Notes: generated by a model from the letters alone, not told the origin. Positions 6,631 through 13,555 are shown, counted from the stretch's first letter. The stretch is DNA of 26,327 bases from Candidatus Pacearchaeota archaeon (GCA_002686195.1 NZAS01000128.1:1-26327); one strand, 5' to 3'. Made by a program: numbers and translations.

Positions 6631-6826
6631 AATCTTTTCTACCAGATTTTTCTACGTTTCTTGCTACTATACGAATATTTTTGCCCTCATAAAAAACAGT
6701 GGCCATTTTTTCCCATGACTCATATTCTACGAGTAGACCAATAAGCCATGGCCTCTGGCTTTCTTCAAGGCCTGCGCCTCCAAGCCAGTGCGGAGCACGG
6801 AATCTAACCAAATCACCGGGCTTCAC
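6617..6826 (-). CDS. SH3/KOW-like cassette protein
   Basis: 69 aa, GTG start. MKPGDLVRFRAPHW, LIGLLVEYES, MATVFYEGKNI. The C-terminus is basic (RNVEKSGRKDYESR) and has lost the Glu-Val-Ile; the ribosome binding site for the next gene is correspondingly weak. Confidence 0.8.
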   Translation of the reverse strand: MKPGDLVRFRAPHWLGGAGLEESQRPWLIGLLVEYESWEKMATVFYEGKNIRIVARNVEKSGRKDYESR

Positions 6827-7031
6827 TTATTACCTCAATTTGATCTAGATATTCTTCTTCACATGGAAATTGTTCATTCCAAAAAACCATAGCATAACGG
6901 CAATCATCATCTGTACCAGTAGTGGAGCGGTCTATTTTAAAATCCGTAATAATCCCAATCCAGTCTTGCTCAACTAGAGGTGTCTTCTGCCATGACGGTG
7001 GTTTAACTCTTACCAAATCACCGACTTTCAT
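6813..7031 (-). CDS. SH3/KOW-like cassette protein
   Basis: 72 aa. [34 protein letters not shown], tail IEVISEAR. The final EAR in place of ESR results from the GTGAAGCCC start of the overlapping next gene. Confidence 0.8.
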   Translation of the reverse strand: MKVGDLVRVKPPSWQKTPLVEQDWIGIITDFKIDRSTTGTDDDCRYAMVFWNEQFPCEEEYLDQIEVISEAR

Positions 7032-7173
7032 TAATCACCTTCAACGCTTTTTTGCGATATCTACCAATCGTAGTTTCCCCAGCTTCTATCCCGAGAACCC
7101 ACTTTGTATCTTCGGCTATGTCCACAATTAGCACGGTCCGACTCAGGTACTTCACCAAATCACCCACTTTCAT
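7018..7173 (-). CDS. SH3/KOW-like cassette protein, 51 aa
   Basis: 51 aa, the shortest intact member. MKVGDLVKYLSR, TVLIVDIAED, KWVLGIEAGE, tail LKVINESR. The core VxWxxG is reduced. It spans the interval exactly with 14 nt overlaps at both ends, and GAGGTAGT-type sequence precedes its ATG. Confidence 0.82.
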   Translation of the reverse strand: MKVGDLVKYLSRTVLIVDIAEDTKWVLGIEAGETTIGRYRKKALKVINESR

Positions 7174-7366
7174 TTACTACCTCCAGCCAAGCTTTGGGCT
7201 CCCAATCAACTCCATCTCCATCTGACCACAGGATTCCTACACGCGGATGTTGTTGCCTTTCTCCGTTGGGGCCGACAAATGGCAGTTCAATTACAATACC
7301 TGTAGATGGCTTTTCACCATGGCGAAGGGTTTGCCCGGGCATCATTACCAAGTCACCGACTTTCAT
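7160..7366 (-). CDS. SH3/KOW-like cassette protein
   Basis: 68 aa from ATG 7366; another ATG two codons upstream is too close to AAGGA to be preferred. MKVGDLVMMPGQ, TGIVIELPFV, VGILWSDGDGVDW, tail LEVVNESG. A textbook example of the family pattern. Confidence 0.83.
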   Translation of the reverse strand: MKVGDLVMMPGQTLRHGEKPSTGIVIELPFVGPNGERQQHPRVGILWSDGDGVDWEPKAWLEVVNESG

Positions 7367-7793
7367 TTTCATCGTCCTTAAGTATGCCGACCTTGTATCC
7401 GTCGCTAAAGGCTTGGATGACTTGGACTAGTTCCAAAATCTGTCCGCATGCATCGATTCCAATCTTCTGAAGTTTTGTAAGAGCCATGAGCTGCATCTCT
7501 TCAAGATCAATTTCAACATCCCCATCTCCGAAATCTACTATCACTCTCTTCACACGAGGGCCACAGCACACCGTCGCAGCATGTCCCAAGTTAGGATAGT
7601 TTGAAATGCCATGATCATGCATCAAGCGCTCGATAGATTCCTTTGCTTCTCTAAGACCAACCTTCGCATCATCTGTTCCAGCAGCTCTACGAAGCTTCTT
7701 AATTGCAGAAATCTTCTTAGCTCCATGGGGATCCTTGATATCGTTAATGATCTCTTGATAGATTTTAGGATCTACGATGAATGCATTTCTCAT
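7353..7793 (-). CDS. Protein with ribosomal L7/L12-like segment
   Basis: 146 aa from ATG 7793, whose codon overlaps the TGA of the preceding gene (TGATG) and which has GGAG upstream; a GTG 15 nt earlier has no ribosome binding site. Residues of about 18-60 (KISAIKKLRRAAGTDDAK, then VGLREAKESIERLM) resemble the C-terminal domain of ribosomal protein L7/L12, where IR..TGLGLKEAK is conserved. A second part has a Cys pair (VCCGP) and an acidic strand (VDFGDGDVEIDLEEM) followed by helices. Role unknown; an interaction with translation factors is conceivable. The last residues are DDENESR because the next cassette start overlaps. Confidence 0.7.
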   Translation of the reverse strand: MRNAFIVDPKIYQEIINDIKDPHGAKKISAIKKLRRAAGTDDAKVGLREAKESIERLMHDHGISNYPNLGHAATVCCGPRVKRVIVDFGDGDVEIDLEEMQLMALTKLQKIGIDACGQILELVQVIQAFSDGYKVGILKDDENESR

Positions 7794-8152
7794 CAGTACT
7801 TGCTCCACTTTTTAATTTTTCCAGTCTCGTAGTTTACCAAATAACTGTAGGCAGCGCCGTAATGATCTTCTTTCCAGTTGGATTCATTAATTATGTACTC
7901 TTCGTTGTCATCAAGAAATTCTGTTTCTCTAGGCAATTCACGCTCTATCCCTGGCTGCCATGGAGGGCAATGAAAACTGTGCATCCCACCGGAAGCCTGG
8001 GCTTGAGTAATAAGAAGCGCCAAATCTGTAGTGGTCTTTTCGTTTAGAAAAATTTCGATGCGATCTGCTAGGGTGCCCCCATCATAGTGGACATAGCATC
8101 CACAGATTGTACCATCTGTAAGCTGAACTCCGATTGCTGCATGAGTGCTCAT
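7793..8152 (-). CDS. Conserved phage protein (MST-AIG type)
   Basis: 119 aa. The N-terminus MSTHAAIGVQLTDGTICG followed by CYVHYDGG matches a small protein widespread in phages and plasmids (typically MSTRSAIG...GxxxYCHWDGY), of unknown function. Cys and His residues (CGCYVHYDGG, HSFHCPPW) may bind metal. The C-terminus is Tyr- and Lys-rich. It starts within the stop of the preceding cassette (ATGA overlap). Confidence 0.78.
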   Translation of the reverse strand: MSTHAAIGVQLTDGTICGCYVHYDGGTLADRIEIFLNEKTTTDLALLITQAQASGGMHSFHCPPWQPGIERELPRETEFLDDNEEYIINESNWKEDHYGAAYSYLVNYETGKIKKWSKY

Positions 8153-8403
8153 GATATTTCTCCAATTACCTCAATATGTACCGCGTAACGCCGCATTATC
8201 TTGCCCTCAGAAGATAGAAAATGAATAACCCTTATTGGCTTTTCGTCGATCTGCTCTTGTGTATAAGGTCCCAAAGTGCGTGTCTCTGTCTTAAAGACAA
8301 TGCCATATACATACGGAGGTTGGATACTTCTTGTCTCAGTATCCCACCCGTTTCGAATGTAATCACCAGCTTCTGCGAAGTATCCCTCTCTAATGACTTT
8401 CAC
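8149..8403 (-). CDS. Diverged SH3/KOW-like protein
   Basis: 84 aa, GTG start with GGAG 6 nt upstream. The GD motif is displaced (EGYFAEAGDYIRNG, residues 6-19). YVYGIVFKTE and RVIHFLSSEGKIMRRY follow, then the tail HIEVIGEIS. I place it in the family on this spacing but less firmly than the others. Confidence 0.68.
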   Translation of the reverse strand: MKVIREGYFAEAGDYIRNGWDTETRSIQPPYVYGIVFKTETRTLGPYTQEQIDEKPIRVIHFLSSEGKIMRRYAVHIEVIGEIS

Positions 8404-8404
8404 A

Positions 8405-8644
8405 TTATCTCCACAGAGTTACGAGCGTTCCAAACTCTCGGTCGAACGTATAAAGCAGCCCCTCATAATCCGTCAGCATCATTTCTTCGAGGATGCATTC
8501 TCTCCTGAAATCATCGTGTCCCAGCTTCTTAGAGAGACGGTCCGCAAGATTTAAAAGATAATATGCATTTCCTTTCGGCCCTGACAGATCAATTTCAATA
8601 GGGGTCGGACCAGGCGGACGCTGTGATTTTGATTTAATCGCCAT
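8405..8644 (-). CDS. Conserved phage hypothetical protein
   Basis: 79 aa. After a basic Pro-rich start (MAIKSKSQRPPGPT) comes IEIDLSGPKGNAYYLLNLA and a helical region ending DYEGLLYTFDREFG. The same layout (IEIDL-GP-GNA, then a DYE...FD..FG end) recurs in a small protein found in many phages; its function is not known to me. The ribosome binding site GAGGTAAG is within the end of the upstream cassette, overlapping by 11 nt. Confidence 0.75.
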   Translation of the reverse strand: MAIKSKSQRPPGPTPIEIDLSGPKGNAYYLLNLADRLSKKLGHDDFRRECILEEMMLTDYEGLLYTFDREFGTLVTLWR

Positions 8645-8813
8645 TACTTACCTCACTGATCACCGCAATATCAGCACTATTCATATATTCAATCTCGCCG
8701 TGCATCCACACAACTGTATATACATCGCCGCTTATAGCGTCGACGTCAATAATGATACCGATCTCATGCCGACACCTGGGATATAAATTTCTCACCAAAT
8801 CACCGACTTTCAC
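8634..8813 (-). CDS. SH3/KOW-like cassette protein, 59 aa
   Basis: 59 aa, GTG start. [35 protein letters not shown], then AVISEVSNGD. The tail differs from ESR because the following gene is not a cassette: its GAGGTAAG and ATGGCG dictate the last codons. Confidence 0.85.
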   Translation of the reverse strand: MKVGDLVRNLYPRCRHEIGIIIDVDAISGDVYTVVWMHGEIEYMNSADIAVISEVSNGD

Positions 8814-8991
8814 TGATTACCTCCAGGCTCCAGTCCGGCGTTTCAAAAATCTCTCCAAGGCACACAACAGTCATAAAGTCTACTTCCCTCACTGCCGTGA
8901 CTGTCTTAATAGAGAGAATAATCGCCAGAGCGTTTGCCCATTTCCCTCCAGTAAACCTGGGGGACATGCGTACAACATCACCTACTTTCAT
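8800..8991 (-). CDS. SH3/KOW-like cassette protein
   Basis: 63 aa. MKVGDVVRMSPRF, ALAIILSIKT, MTVVCLGEIFE, tail LEVISESR. The Trp of the third strand is replaced by Cys-Leu. Confidence 0.82.
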   Translation of the reverse strand: MKVGDVVRMSPRFTGGKWANALAIILSIKTVTAVREVDFMTVVCLGEIFETPDWSLEVISESR

Positions 8992-9172
8992 TTATTACCT
9001 CTAGTTCGTTTTCATAAGCTGTATCAAAGTCGCCATCTTCGTACAAGATAGTGTATTCGTATTCTACTTTCCTGCCTCCGAACGCGACGATGTGTGTTTC
9101 CCACACTTTAGATTCTACGATTATCCCTCGTTGACCGAGAGAGGCATCAAAGACTAGATCTCCAACAGTCAT
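8978..9172 (-). CDS. SH3/KOW-like cassette protein
   Basis: 64 aa. MTVGDLVFDASLG, RGIIVESKVW, YTILYEDGDFD, tail LEVINESR. Its ATG overlaps the TAA of the upstream gene by one base (TAATG). Confidence 0.82.
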   Translation of the reverse strand: MTVGDLVFDASLGQRGIIVESKVWETHIVAFGGRKVEYEYTILYEDGDFDTAYENELEVINESR

Positions 9173-9399
9173 TAGCTGATGACCTCAAACCCATATTGGT
9201 GCTGCTTAATACGCTGCTTTATTCCGCTATCCATCCATACGATGTCGACAGCGCTGCCGTAAACTCCAGCATATTCGCCCATGCCGTGGGCTTCCATTTC
9301 ATAGTCTTGCGCTTCCATGAAGCGGTATGTATATGGACCGCGGACTACAGTAGCCGTGCGGCCAGATACCTTGTGGCGAATAAGTTTACCTTGATGCAA
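9172..9399 (-). CDS. Diverged SH3/KOW-like protein, first gene of an operon
   Basis: 75 aa with TTG start, supported by GGAG 6-7 nt upstream. MHQGKLIRHKVSGRTATVVRG is the N-terminal part in short form; AVDIVWMDSGIKQR and the tail YGFEVIS fit the family. It is the first gene after the promoter at 9413-9454. Confidence 0.75.
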   Translation of the reverse strand: MHQGKLIRHKVSGRTATVVRGPYTYRFMEAQDYEMEAHGMGEYAGVYGSAVDIVWMDSGIKQRIKQHQYGFEVIS

Positions 9400-9412
9400 T
9401 TGCTACTCCTTT

Positions 9413-9454
9413 CTTATAGTACTATTATACCACATCAGAGGGCAATTTTTACAG
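9413..9454 (-). promoter_or_regulatory. Promoter P6
   Basis: Minus strand: CTGTAA (9454..9449), 19 nt spacer, TGG-TATAAT (-10 at 9429..9424), with the palindrome ATAGTACTAT at 9416..9425 overlapping the -10 and start region. Drives the leftmost cassette operon (9399 down to 4291). Confidence 0.85.
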
Positions 9455-9480
9455 AATCTATGTTTAATTTGCGGCTAATT

Positions 9481-9747
9481 CTAAAAAGATGTCTCAATCG
9501 AAGTGTGAAAACCCTCGATATCCCAAACCAGATCCGCAGCCAACAATGCCTCGTCCATCGATGCATATGTCAGGGCCTTAGGATTATCCCACCCCTCGCA
9601 GGTCAGAACCTGGCCCGGGGGCCAACAGCGCTTATAGTCCGGATCAATTTCTGAGACAAACTCAGATGTACCTCCGATACGAATCTTAAACGGGCCTTTT
9701 CCTCTATCATCTTCATAAAATGTTACTCCAGTGTGTAGACTAGTCAT
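9481..9747 (-). CDS. Hypothetical protein, last gene of an operon
   Basis: 88 aa. The N-terminal half is beta-like (TSLHTGVTFYEDDRGKG, PFKIRIGG), then a helix (SMDEALLAADLVWDIEG). No SH3-like motifs. Its start overlaps the stop of the upstream cassette by one base (TAATG). Downstream lies promoter P6 with no obvious terminator between. Confidence 0.68.
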   Translation of the reverse strand: MTSLHTGVTFYEDDRGKGPFKIRIGGTSEFVSEIDPDYKRCWPPGQVLTCEGWDNPKALTYASMDEALLAADLVWDIEGFHTSIETSF

Positions 9748-10019
9748 TATTTACTCCTTATTTGTTGCGGCTCTATCTTGAACCAGTTGCTTGGATCTAC
9801 AGCCAGAACTCTATTATCAAATAGAACATACCTGTTAGACCATTCTATATTTCCGCCGGCTTCTTTTCTAGTTCCAATATAGACTGCCGTTTTGATATCA
9901 CTTCCGCCTTTATTGTATTTTGGCTGCGCGCCGAGGACTGTATTGTTGAATTTTATGCAGAACTTAGAGTACCTACCCGGCCGCAAAAGCATTCCCTTTT
10001 TCAACTCAGCTACTTTCAT
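9747..10019 (-). CDS. Diverged SH3/KOW-like protein
   Basis: 90 aa. MKVAELKKGMLLRPG is a degenerate form of the start motif; TAVYIGTRK and RYVLFDNRVLAVDP follow, then WFKIEPQQIRSK. Ten to twenty residues are inserted between strands one and two (LGAQPKYNKGGSD). ATGA overlap with the upstream gene. Confidence 0.7.
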   Translation of the reverse strand: MKVAELKKGMLLRPGRYSKFCIKFNNTVLGAQPKYNKGGSDIKTAVYIGTRKEAGGNIEWSNRYVLFDNRVLAVDPSNWFKIEPQQIRSK

Positions 10020-10216
10020 TGTTCCTCCGCTGGGCGTAGATATGATTCATGCTCTTGAGTGATTTTTCCATCTCTCCAATAAATCTCTGCAACTAGTCTA
10101 CCCTTGTCGATACGTCTTTCAACACGCAGCACCAAACCTGGATTAGCATATCGATTTGCAGCATGGTTAAATACCCACGCTTTCGTATGAAACTCTACTA
10201 GATCACCGACTTTCAT
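10016..10216 (-). CDS. SH3/KOW-like cassette protein
   Basis: 66 aa from ATG 10216; a GTG two codons upstream is also open. MKVGDLVEFHTKAW, NPGLVLRVER, VAEIYWRDGKI, tail YLRPAEEQ. The tail is not ESR because the next gene uses an ATGA overlap instead of the 14 nt one. Confidence 0.8.
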   Translation of the reverse strand: MKVGDLVEFHTKAWVFNHAANRYANPGLVLRVERRIDKGRLVAEIYWRDGKITQEHESYLRPAEEQ

Positions 10217-10761
10217 CCACACCCCGACTTGTCTCGCCAGTATTCAAAAGACTCTCTAAGAGTGTCGATAAAATCTGAGTCCGACAAAAATGTAGCTGTT
10301 CCTCCAGAAGAACCAAAATGATTATGCATCAAAACTGTTGGATTAATAGGAGTGTCTCCAAGCGTTGGAGAAGCGTTTATAGAAATAATTTCCCAGTGGC
10401 TCGTTAGTGGAGGAAGTTCGGCTTCTCCGCCGAGCAGCTCGCTAGCGTATAGAACAATGTCTACAGCTTGAGCTGGAGTCTTTCTTCTGCTTGAAGTAGT
10501 AACAAATTTACGCGGTTGTTCTCCCTTTCTTCGAGGCTCAAATCCGCCAACTAGTTTATCGCCCTCGTTTAGCATAACTACTGAAGAATAGAATCTGTCG
10601 GGTGGTACCCTAATTAGCAGAACTCCTTCACGATATCCTGGAGAAGAAGCTTCCCAATTTTGAACCACTAAATCTTGTAGCTCTTCCCACGTTCCCTCGT
10701 AGTGAGAAAATCTACTGTCTGATGTCTGTCTTTTAACAAATTTATTTACGCATACTAGCAT
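10213..10761 (-). CDS. DUF3228-like protein
   Basis: 182 aa. Recognised from the order of motifs recalled for DUF3228: an N-terminal KFVKRQ with YEGTWEELQDLV, then PGYREGVLLIRVPPDRFYSS (about 42-61), FEPRRKGEQP, an AVDIVLYASELL helix, WEIISINASP, and a Gly-rich NHFGSSGGT near the end. The family's function is unknown. Length fits a complete member. It is the largest gene in the array. The ribosome binding site GGAGGTAA lies within the micro-ORF remnant immediately upstream. Confidence 0.72.
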   Translation of the reverse strand: MLVCVNKFVKRQTSDSRFSHYEGTWEELQDLVVQNWEASSPGYREGVLLIRVPPDRFYSSVVMLNEGDKLVGGFEPRRKGEQPRKFVTTSSRRKTPAQAVDIVLYASELLGGEAELPPLTSHWEIISINASPTLGDTPINPTVLMHNHFGSSGGTATFLSDSDFIDTLRESFEYWRDKSGCG

Positions 10762-10762
10762 T

Positions 10763-10792
10763 TTAAATTACCTCCAAATCATTGATTTTCAC
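10763..10792 (-). pseudogene. Collapsed cassette remnant (9 codons)
   Basis: GTG start at 10792 reads M-K-I-N-D-L-E-V-I and stops. It is the start motif of a cassette (MKVGDL) joined directly to the end motif (LEVI), with the whole centre missing. It overlaps the preceding cassette at the same place a normal cassette would and supplies the ribosome binding site of the DUF3228-like gene. I infer an in-frame deletion. Confidence 0.6.
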
Positions 10793-10976
10793 TTATTACC
10801 TCGCAATACTGCATAATCCAATCTTCTATTAACCCTTGCTCAGTTATAACTTTAACTTTCTGAAATTCTTTAGGGTGGCTAGCAGTAGGAAATTCTAAAA
10901 CTGTTCCAATCGTGTTTGGATGTTTTGCGTGTCCTTTCATGCCCCACTTATATAACACCACATCACCGACTTTCAC
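10779..10976 (-). CDS. SH3/KOW-like cassette protein
   Basis: 65 aa, GTG start. MKVGDVVLYKWGMK, TIGTVLEFPT, VKVITEQGLIEDW, tail CEVISENQ. The terminal ENQ follows from the altered start sequence of the remnant downstream. Confidence 0.82.
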   Translation of the reverse strand: MKVGDVVLYKWGMKGHAKHPNTIGTVLEFPTASHPKEFQKVKVITEQGLIEDWIMQYCEVISENQ

Positions 10977-11169
10977 TGATCACCTCACACTCGGCTGAAC
11001 TCAGCTCCCATTCTCCGCAATCAAACTCTGCGACCCAGCAGAACGGTATATTGCTATCATCCATCCTTGTCACCAGTCCTATGCGGTTACTCTTGTTATA
11101 GCAGAAAAAACACCCGCAGTCCGAAATGTCGCGGCATTTTTTAATTTTTATCAGATCACCGACTTTCAT
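10963..11169 (-). CDS. SH3/KOW-like cassette protein with Cys cluster
   Basis: 68 aa from ATG 11169, not the longer upstream reading that overlaps the small membrane gene. MKVGDLIKIKKC, then DCGCFFCYN (C-x-C-x-x-C, with one more Cys just before), RIGLVTRMDD, WVAEFDCGEWE, tail CEVISESR. The Cys spacing suggests metal binding, unusual in this family. Confidence 0.8.
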   Translation of the reverse strand: MKVGDLIKIKKCRDISDCGCFFCYNKSNRIGLVTRMDDSNIPFCWVAEFDCGEWELSSAECEVISESR

Positions 11170-11272
11170 CGTCATCACTCTTAGGAGAGTTTCTATAAGA
11201 AGCTTCTGCAATTACACCGACCATAATGCCGACTGCAAAAGAAGAGAGCATGCATGCAATTAGATAGTTCAT
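11156..11272 (-). CDS. Small single-TM protein, 38 aa
   Basis: 38 aa. Residues 2-23 are one hydrophobic helix (YLIACMLSSFAVGIMVGVIA); the tail is polar (RNSPKSDDDESR). GGAG lies 8 nt before the ATG, inside the end of the upstream cassette. Its last codons (DDDESR) overlap the next cassette start by 14 nt, so even this unrelated gene carries the ESR end. Confidence 0.72.
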   Translation of the reverse strand: MNYLIACMLSSFAVGIMVGVIAEASYRNSPKSDDDESR

Positions 11273-11275
11273 TTA

Positions 11276-11491
11276 TTAATCTCCGCTATTTTCATTGAGT
11301 ACTACCAAATCATCGGTATGATGTTCTTCTATCTGTCCATCATCCCAAAGTACGTCTACCATCCTGCCGATACGTGTAGGGCGCATCGGAGACTGATCCC
11401 GAACGATAACTCCCATACCCTCAACGGTATCTTGTGGTTTTCCTGACATGATCGATTTCACCGATATCTGTACTAAATCACCGACTTTCAC
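11276..11491 (-). CDS. SH3/KOW-like cassette protein
   Basis: 71 aa, GTG start. [36 protein letters not shown], tail VVLNENSGD. The terminal SGD carries the GGAG site of the small membrane gene that follows. Confidence 0.82.
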   Translation of the reverse strand: MKVGDLVQISVKSIMSGKPQDTVEGMGVIVRDQSPMRPTRIGRMVDVLWDDGQIEEHHTDDLVVLNENSGD

Positions 11492-11696
11492 TGATCACCT
11501 CAAGTGTATATGTCCACTGCATTTTTTCTTGAAGGATTGGAGCGCTCCACATCACGACTGCACCTTGCCTTGAGCCGACCCGGGGTGGTTCCTTTCCCCT
11601 CAGTTCAAGAATAACTCCGATCCATGGGCCTGGGTGCTCCTCGGTCCACGGATGTGGAATCCCAGGGTGTGGCCGCACCAAATCGCCAACCTTCAT
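11478..11696 (-). CDS. SH3/KOW-like cassette protein
   Basis: 72 aa. [17 protein letters not shown] has a Pro/His-rich loop; [20 protein letters not shown], tail LEVISESR. The start overlaps the upstream gene by ATGA. Confidence 0.82.
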   Translation of the reverse strand: MKVGDLVRPHPGIPHPWTEEHPGPWIGVILELRGKEPPRVGSRQGAVVMWSAPILQEKMQWTYTLEVISESR

Positions 11697-11974
11697 CCTT
11701 CTTCCTTTTTAAAGTACATAAACGCCTTTTCTCCATTCCAGTCTTCATATTCTAGCTTTTCATCATAACCGTCTGAATATTTTACTAGTCTATAAGGACC
11801 ATCTTCAATAATCGGATGCTGTCGTTTAAGATGTTTAATCCCTCCAGTAGATCTATCTCTTACCATTGTCTTAGTAATTTTTGTGTACGTACTATCTTCT
11901 TCTTTTCGGAATGTGATAATATGTTCTTCTTTTTTGCTGATGCCTTTTATTCCAGCTTTTCCATTAGCGCTCAT
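11693..11974 (-). CDS. Hypothetical protein, Lys/Glu-rich
   Basis: 93 aa. Charged throughout, with repeated beta-like strands ([38 protein letters not shown]) and an acidic-basic tail (MYFKKEEG). No Cys, no membrane segment, no SH3-like pattern. The ATG at 11974 lies inside the last codons of the upstream cassette (11 nt overlap). Confidence 0.68.
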   Translation of the reverse strand: MSANGKAGIKGISKKEEHIITFRKEEDSTYTKITKTMVRDRSTGGIKHLKRQHPIIEDGPYRLVKYSDGYDEKLEYEDWNGEKAFMYFKKEEG

Positions 11975-12149
11975 TTATCACCTTCATGTCTAGTTCAAAA
12001 CAGGGTTCTATTCTACCATCGTCCCATGCCACCATCCAGCGATTAGCTTTCCACGGCGGTAAAGATTTATTTCCACGAACTTCTTTTTCCAGAACTACTC
12101 CTCGCCGTAGCACTTGTTGATTTTTTTGTACGAGATCACCGACTTTCAT
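11964..12149 (-). CDS. SH3/KOW-like cassette protein
   Basis: 61 aa from ATG 12149, with GGAGAG 5-7 nt upstream; the 15-residue upstream extension has no signal. [34 protein letters not shown], tail MKVINER. Confidence 0.8.
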   Translation of the reverse strand: MKVGDLVQKNQQVLRRGVVLEKEVRGNKSLPPWKANRWMVAWDDGRIEPCFELDMKVINER

Positions 12150-12369
12150 AAATTCTCTCCAACACTGTCTGGACAAGTGTGTGTTCATATCCAATGTGCG
12201 TAAACAAAACTCTAAATCTGGGTGTATCTCTGTAGCAATTGTCTTCTTTTACTATGATACCTAGCTGATTTTCGATGATATGCTTCATCGGCAAGAGACG
12301 GTCCTTCGCGAGATCATATCCTCCAGACCTGGGCTGAAATTTGCATCTTACCAAATCACCGACTTTCAT
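12136..12369 (-). CDS. SH3/KOW-like cassette protein
   Basis: 77 aa from ATG 12369. [40 protein letters not shown], tail LERIYESR. The loop between strands one and two is extended (DLAKDRLLPMKHIIE). Confidence 0.8.
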   Translation of the reverse strand: MKVGDLVRCKFQPRSGGYDLAKDRLLPMKHIIENQLGIIVKEDNCYRDTPRFRVLFTHIGYEHTLVQTVLERIYESR

Positions 12370-12538
12370 TATCACTCACCACATCTATGTCCAGTGGACA
12401 TGTCCATTCTATTTTCATACCAGACCACATAACCTGAAGAGTAGCTTGATCAGGAAGGCCTGATACTTTCTTAAGTATGATGCCCACCGCGCTAGCAGGT
12501 CCTGCCAATTTATATCTTACTAGGTCACCGATTTTCAT
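12356..12538 (-). CDS. SH3/KOW-like cassette protein
   Basis: 60 aa. MKIGDLVRYKLAGP, AVGIILKKVS, LQVMWSGMKIEW, tail IDVVSDNESR. The start overlaps the upstream gene by ATGA. Confidence 0.82.
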   Translation of the reverse strand: MKIGDLVRYKLAGPASAVGIILKKVSGLPDQATLQVMWSGMKIEWTCPLDIDVVSDNESR

Positions 12539-12744
12539 ACTACCGCCATCACATCGCTAGCTCTTTCTAGCACATCCATATCTTCGTTATCAGGCCACAT
12601 GACCCGTACCCATGTGCCGAGATTTGTTTCCTTTATCTCTACTGCTATGCCCAGCGGAGAGTAACCTCTCTTCATCTTGACAAGATCGCCTACTTCGATG
12701 CCTTGCTTCATGACCCTACATGCATCGTGTGCATCATGATTCAC
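12535..12744 (-). CDS. SH3/KOW-like cassette protein with N-terminal extension
   Basis: 69 aa from GTG 12744, the position used by other cassettes relative to GAGGTGGT in the upstream gene. The extension MNHDAHDACRVMKQGI precedes EVGDLVKMKRG; then LGIAVEIKET, VRVMWPDNED, tail SDVMAVV. An internal ATG at 12711 is possible but its site is too close. Confidence 0.75.
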   Translation of the reverse strand: MNHDAHDACRVMKQGIEVGDLVKMKRGYSPLGIAVEIKETNLGTWVRVMWPDNEDMDVLERASDVMAVV

Positions 12745-13015
12745 TTACCACCTCCAAATCCGTGGATTCGCAATATTCCCATCCACCCTCATCGTTCCAG
12801 AGAACCAGCACGCGGTCACGAATACCATCAGCCGTTTCTCCAATGAAATCAACCATGTTTGATCGAATGCAGTGTCCACGCTCTACGTGCGAAATCTTAT
12901 AGGCGGTGTTAGACCCATAGTGCTGAGCATCTACTCGCATGACAAATCCCATCCTGTTATCGTCCCCAAACATCTTGCGAGCGCATCTTACCATTACCAG
13001 ATCACCGACTTTCAT
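12734..13015 (-). CDS. SH3/KOW-like cassette protein, long insert
   Basis: 93 aa. MKVGDLVMVRCARK, RMGFVMRVDA, then about 30 extra residues with Cys/His (VERGHCIRSNMV), VLVLWNDEGGWEY, tail LEVVSES. The final Arg is missing because the next start carries AATCAT instead of AAAGTC. Confidence 0.8.
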   Translation of the reverse strand: MKVGDLVMVRCARKMFGDDNRMGFVMRVDAQHYGSNTAYKISHVERGHCIRSNMVDFIGETADGIRDRVLVLWNDEGGWEYCESTDLEVVSES

Positions 13016-13193
13016 TAATCACCTCGAAGACGTCAGCCCGAATAGTAGCAACTCTACCGCTAGACCATAGTATGTCTACTTGTAGTAGTTGGCCTTTATG
13101 ATTTGTCCACGTGTTCAGCACAATCGCTGTCGGTACAGTTTCACCGACATTTTTCAGATCCTGCCGAAACCTAACCATATCACCGACTTTCAC
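13002..13193 (-). CDS. SH3/KOW-like cassette protein
   Basis: 63 aa, GTG start. MKVGDMVRFRQDL, PTAIVLNTWT, VDILWSSGRVAT, tail FEVINESR. 14 nt overlaps on both sides. Confidence 0.83.
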   Translation of the reverse strand: MKVGDMVRFRQDLKNVGETVPTAIVLNTWTNHKGQLLQVDILWSSGRVATIRADVFEVINESR

Positions 13194-13341
13194 TGATTAC
13201 CTCGCACATTACGCATGCTACCCACTGAGGCTTACCGTCCTGCCAGAGGACAAGCACCTGACCGCTAGTGATCCCATCGTCCCTAACGTCTAGGACCAAC
13301 CCGGTTTCGTTGATGTATTTAATCATATCACCGATCTTCAT
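13180..13341 (-). CDS. SH3/KOW-like cassette protein, 53 aa
   Basis: 53 aa, found between two neighbours. MKIGDMIKYINE, TGLVLDVRDD, VLVLWQDGKPQW, tail CEVISESR, with exact 14 nt overlaps. Two Cys near the end (ACVMCE). Confidence 0.85.
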   Translation of the reverse strand: MKIGDMIKYINETGLVLDVRDDGITSGQVLVLWQDGKPQWVACVMCEVISESR

Positions 13342-13555
13342 TTACCACCTCCAAGTCATCCCATGCATGGCTGCTAGCAAATCCGCGAGCCGTGCAGAAA
13401 ACTCGTGCTGTATGAGCTGCGTTGAAGATGCTGGTCACCAAGGAAACCGGTCCCACTCTCTGGCCGTACGAACCAACCAGGTAAACCATGTCTCCCACGA
13501 TCGGTTGCGTCCACTTTCTTTCCTTGTGCCACGTGCGCTGATGTCGATTACGCAT
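13328..13555 (-). CDS. SH3/KOW-like cassette protein with basic N-terminus
   Basis: 75 aa from ATG 13555, with GGAG 8 nt upstream; it overlaps the previous gene by 8 nt. A basic leader (MRNRHQRTWHKERKWTQ) precedes IVGDMVYLVGSYG, PVSLVTSIFN, ARVFCTARG, tail LEVVNEDR. The EDR end comes from the ATGAAGATC start that follows. Confidence 0.75.
   Translation of the reverse strand: MRNRHQRTWHKERKWTQPIVGDMVYLVGSYGQRVGPVSLVTSIFNAAHTARVFCTARGFASSHAWDDLEVVNEDR

Noticed and set aside
7104..7430. 108-codon plus-strand frame
   Set aside because: Antisense to two cassettes with exact 14 nt overlaps and no signals of its own.
9196..9654. 152-codon plus-strand frame
   Set aside because: Runs across promoter P6 and antisense to two well-supported minus-strand genes.
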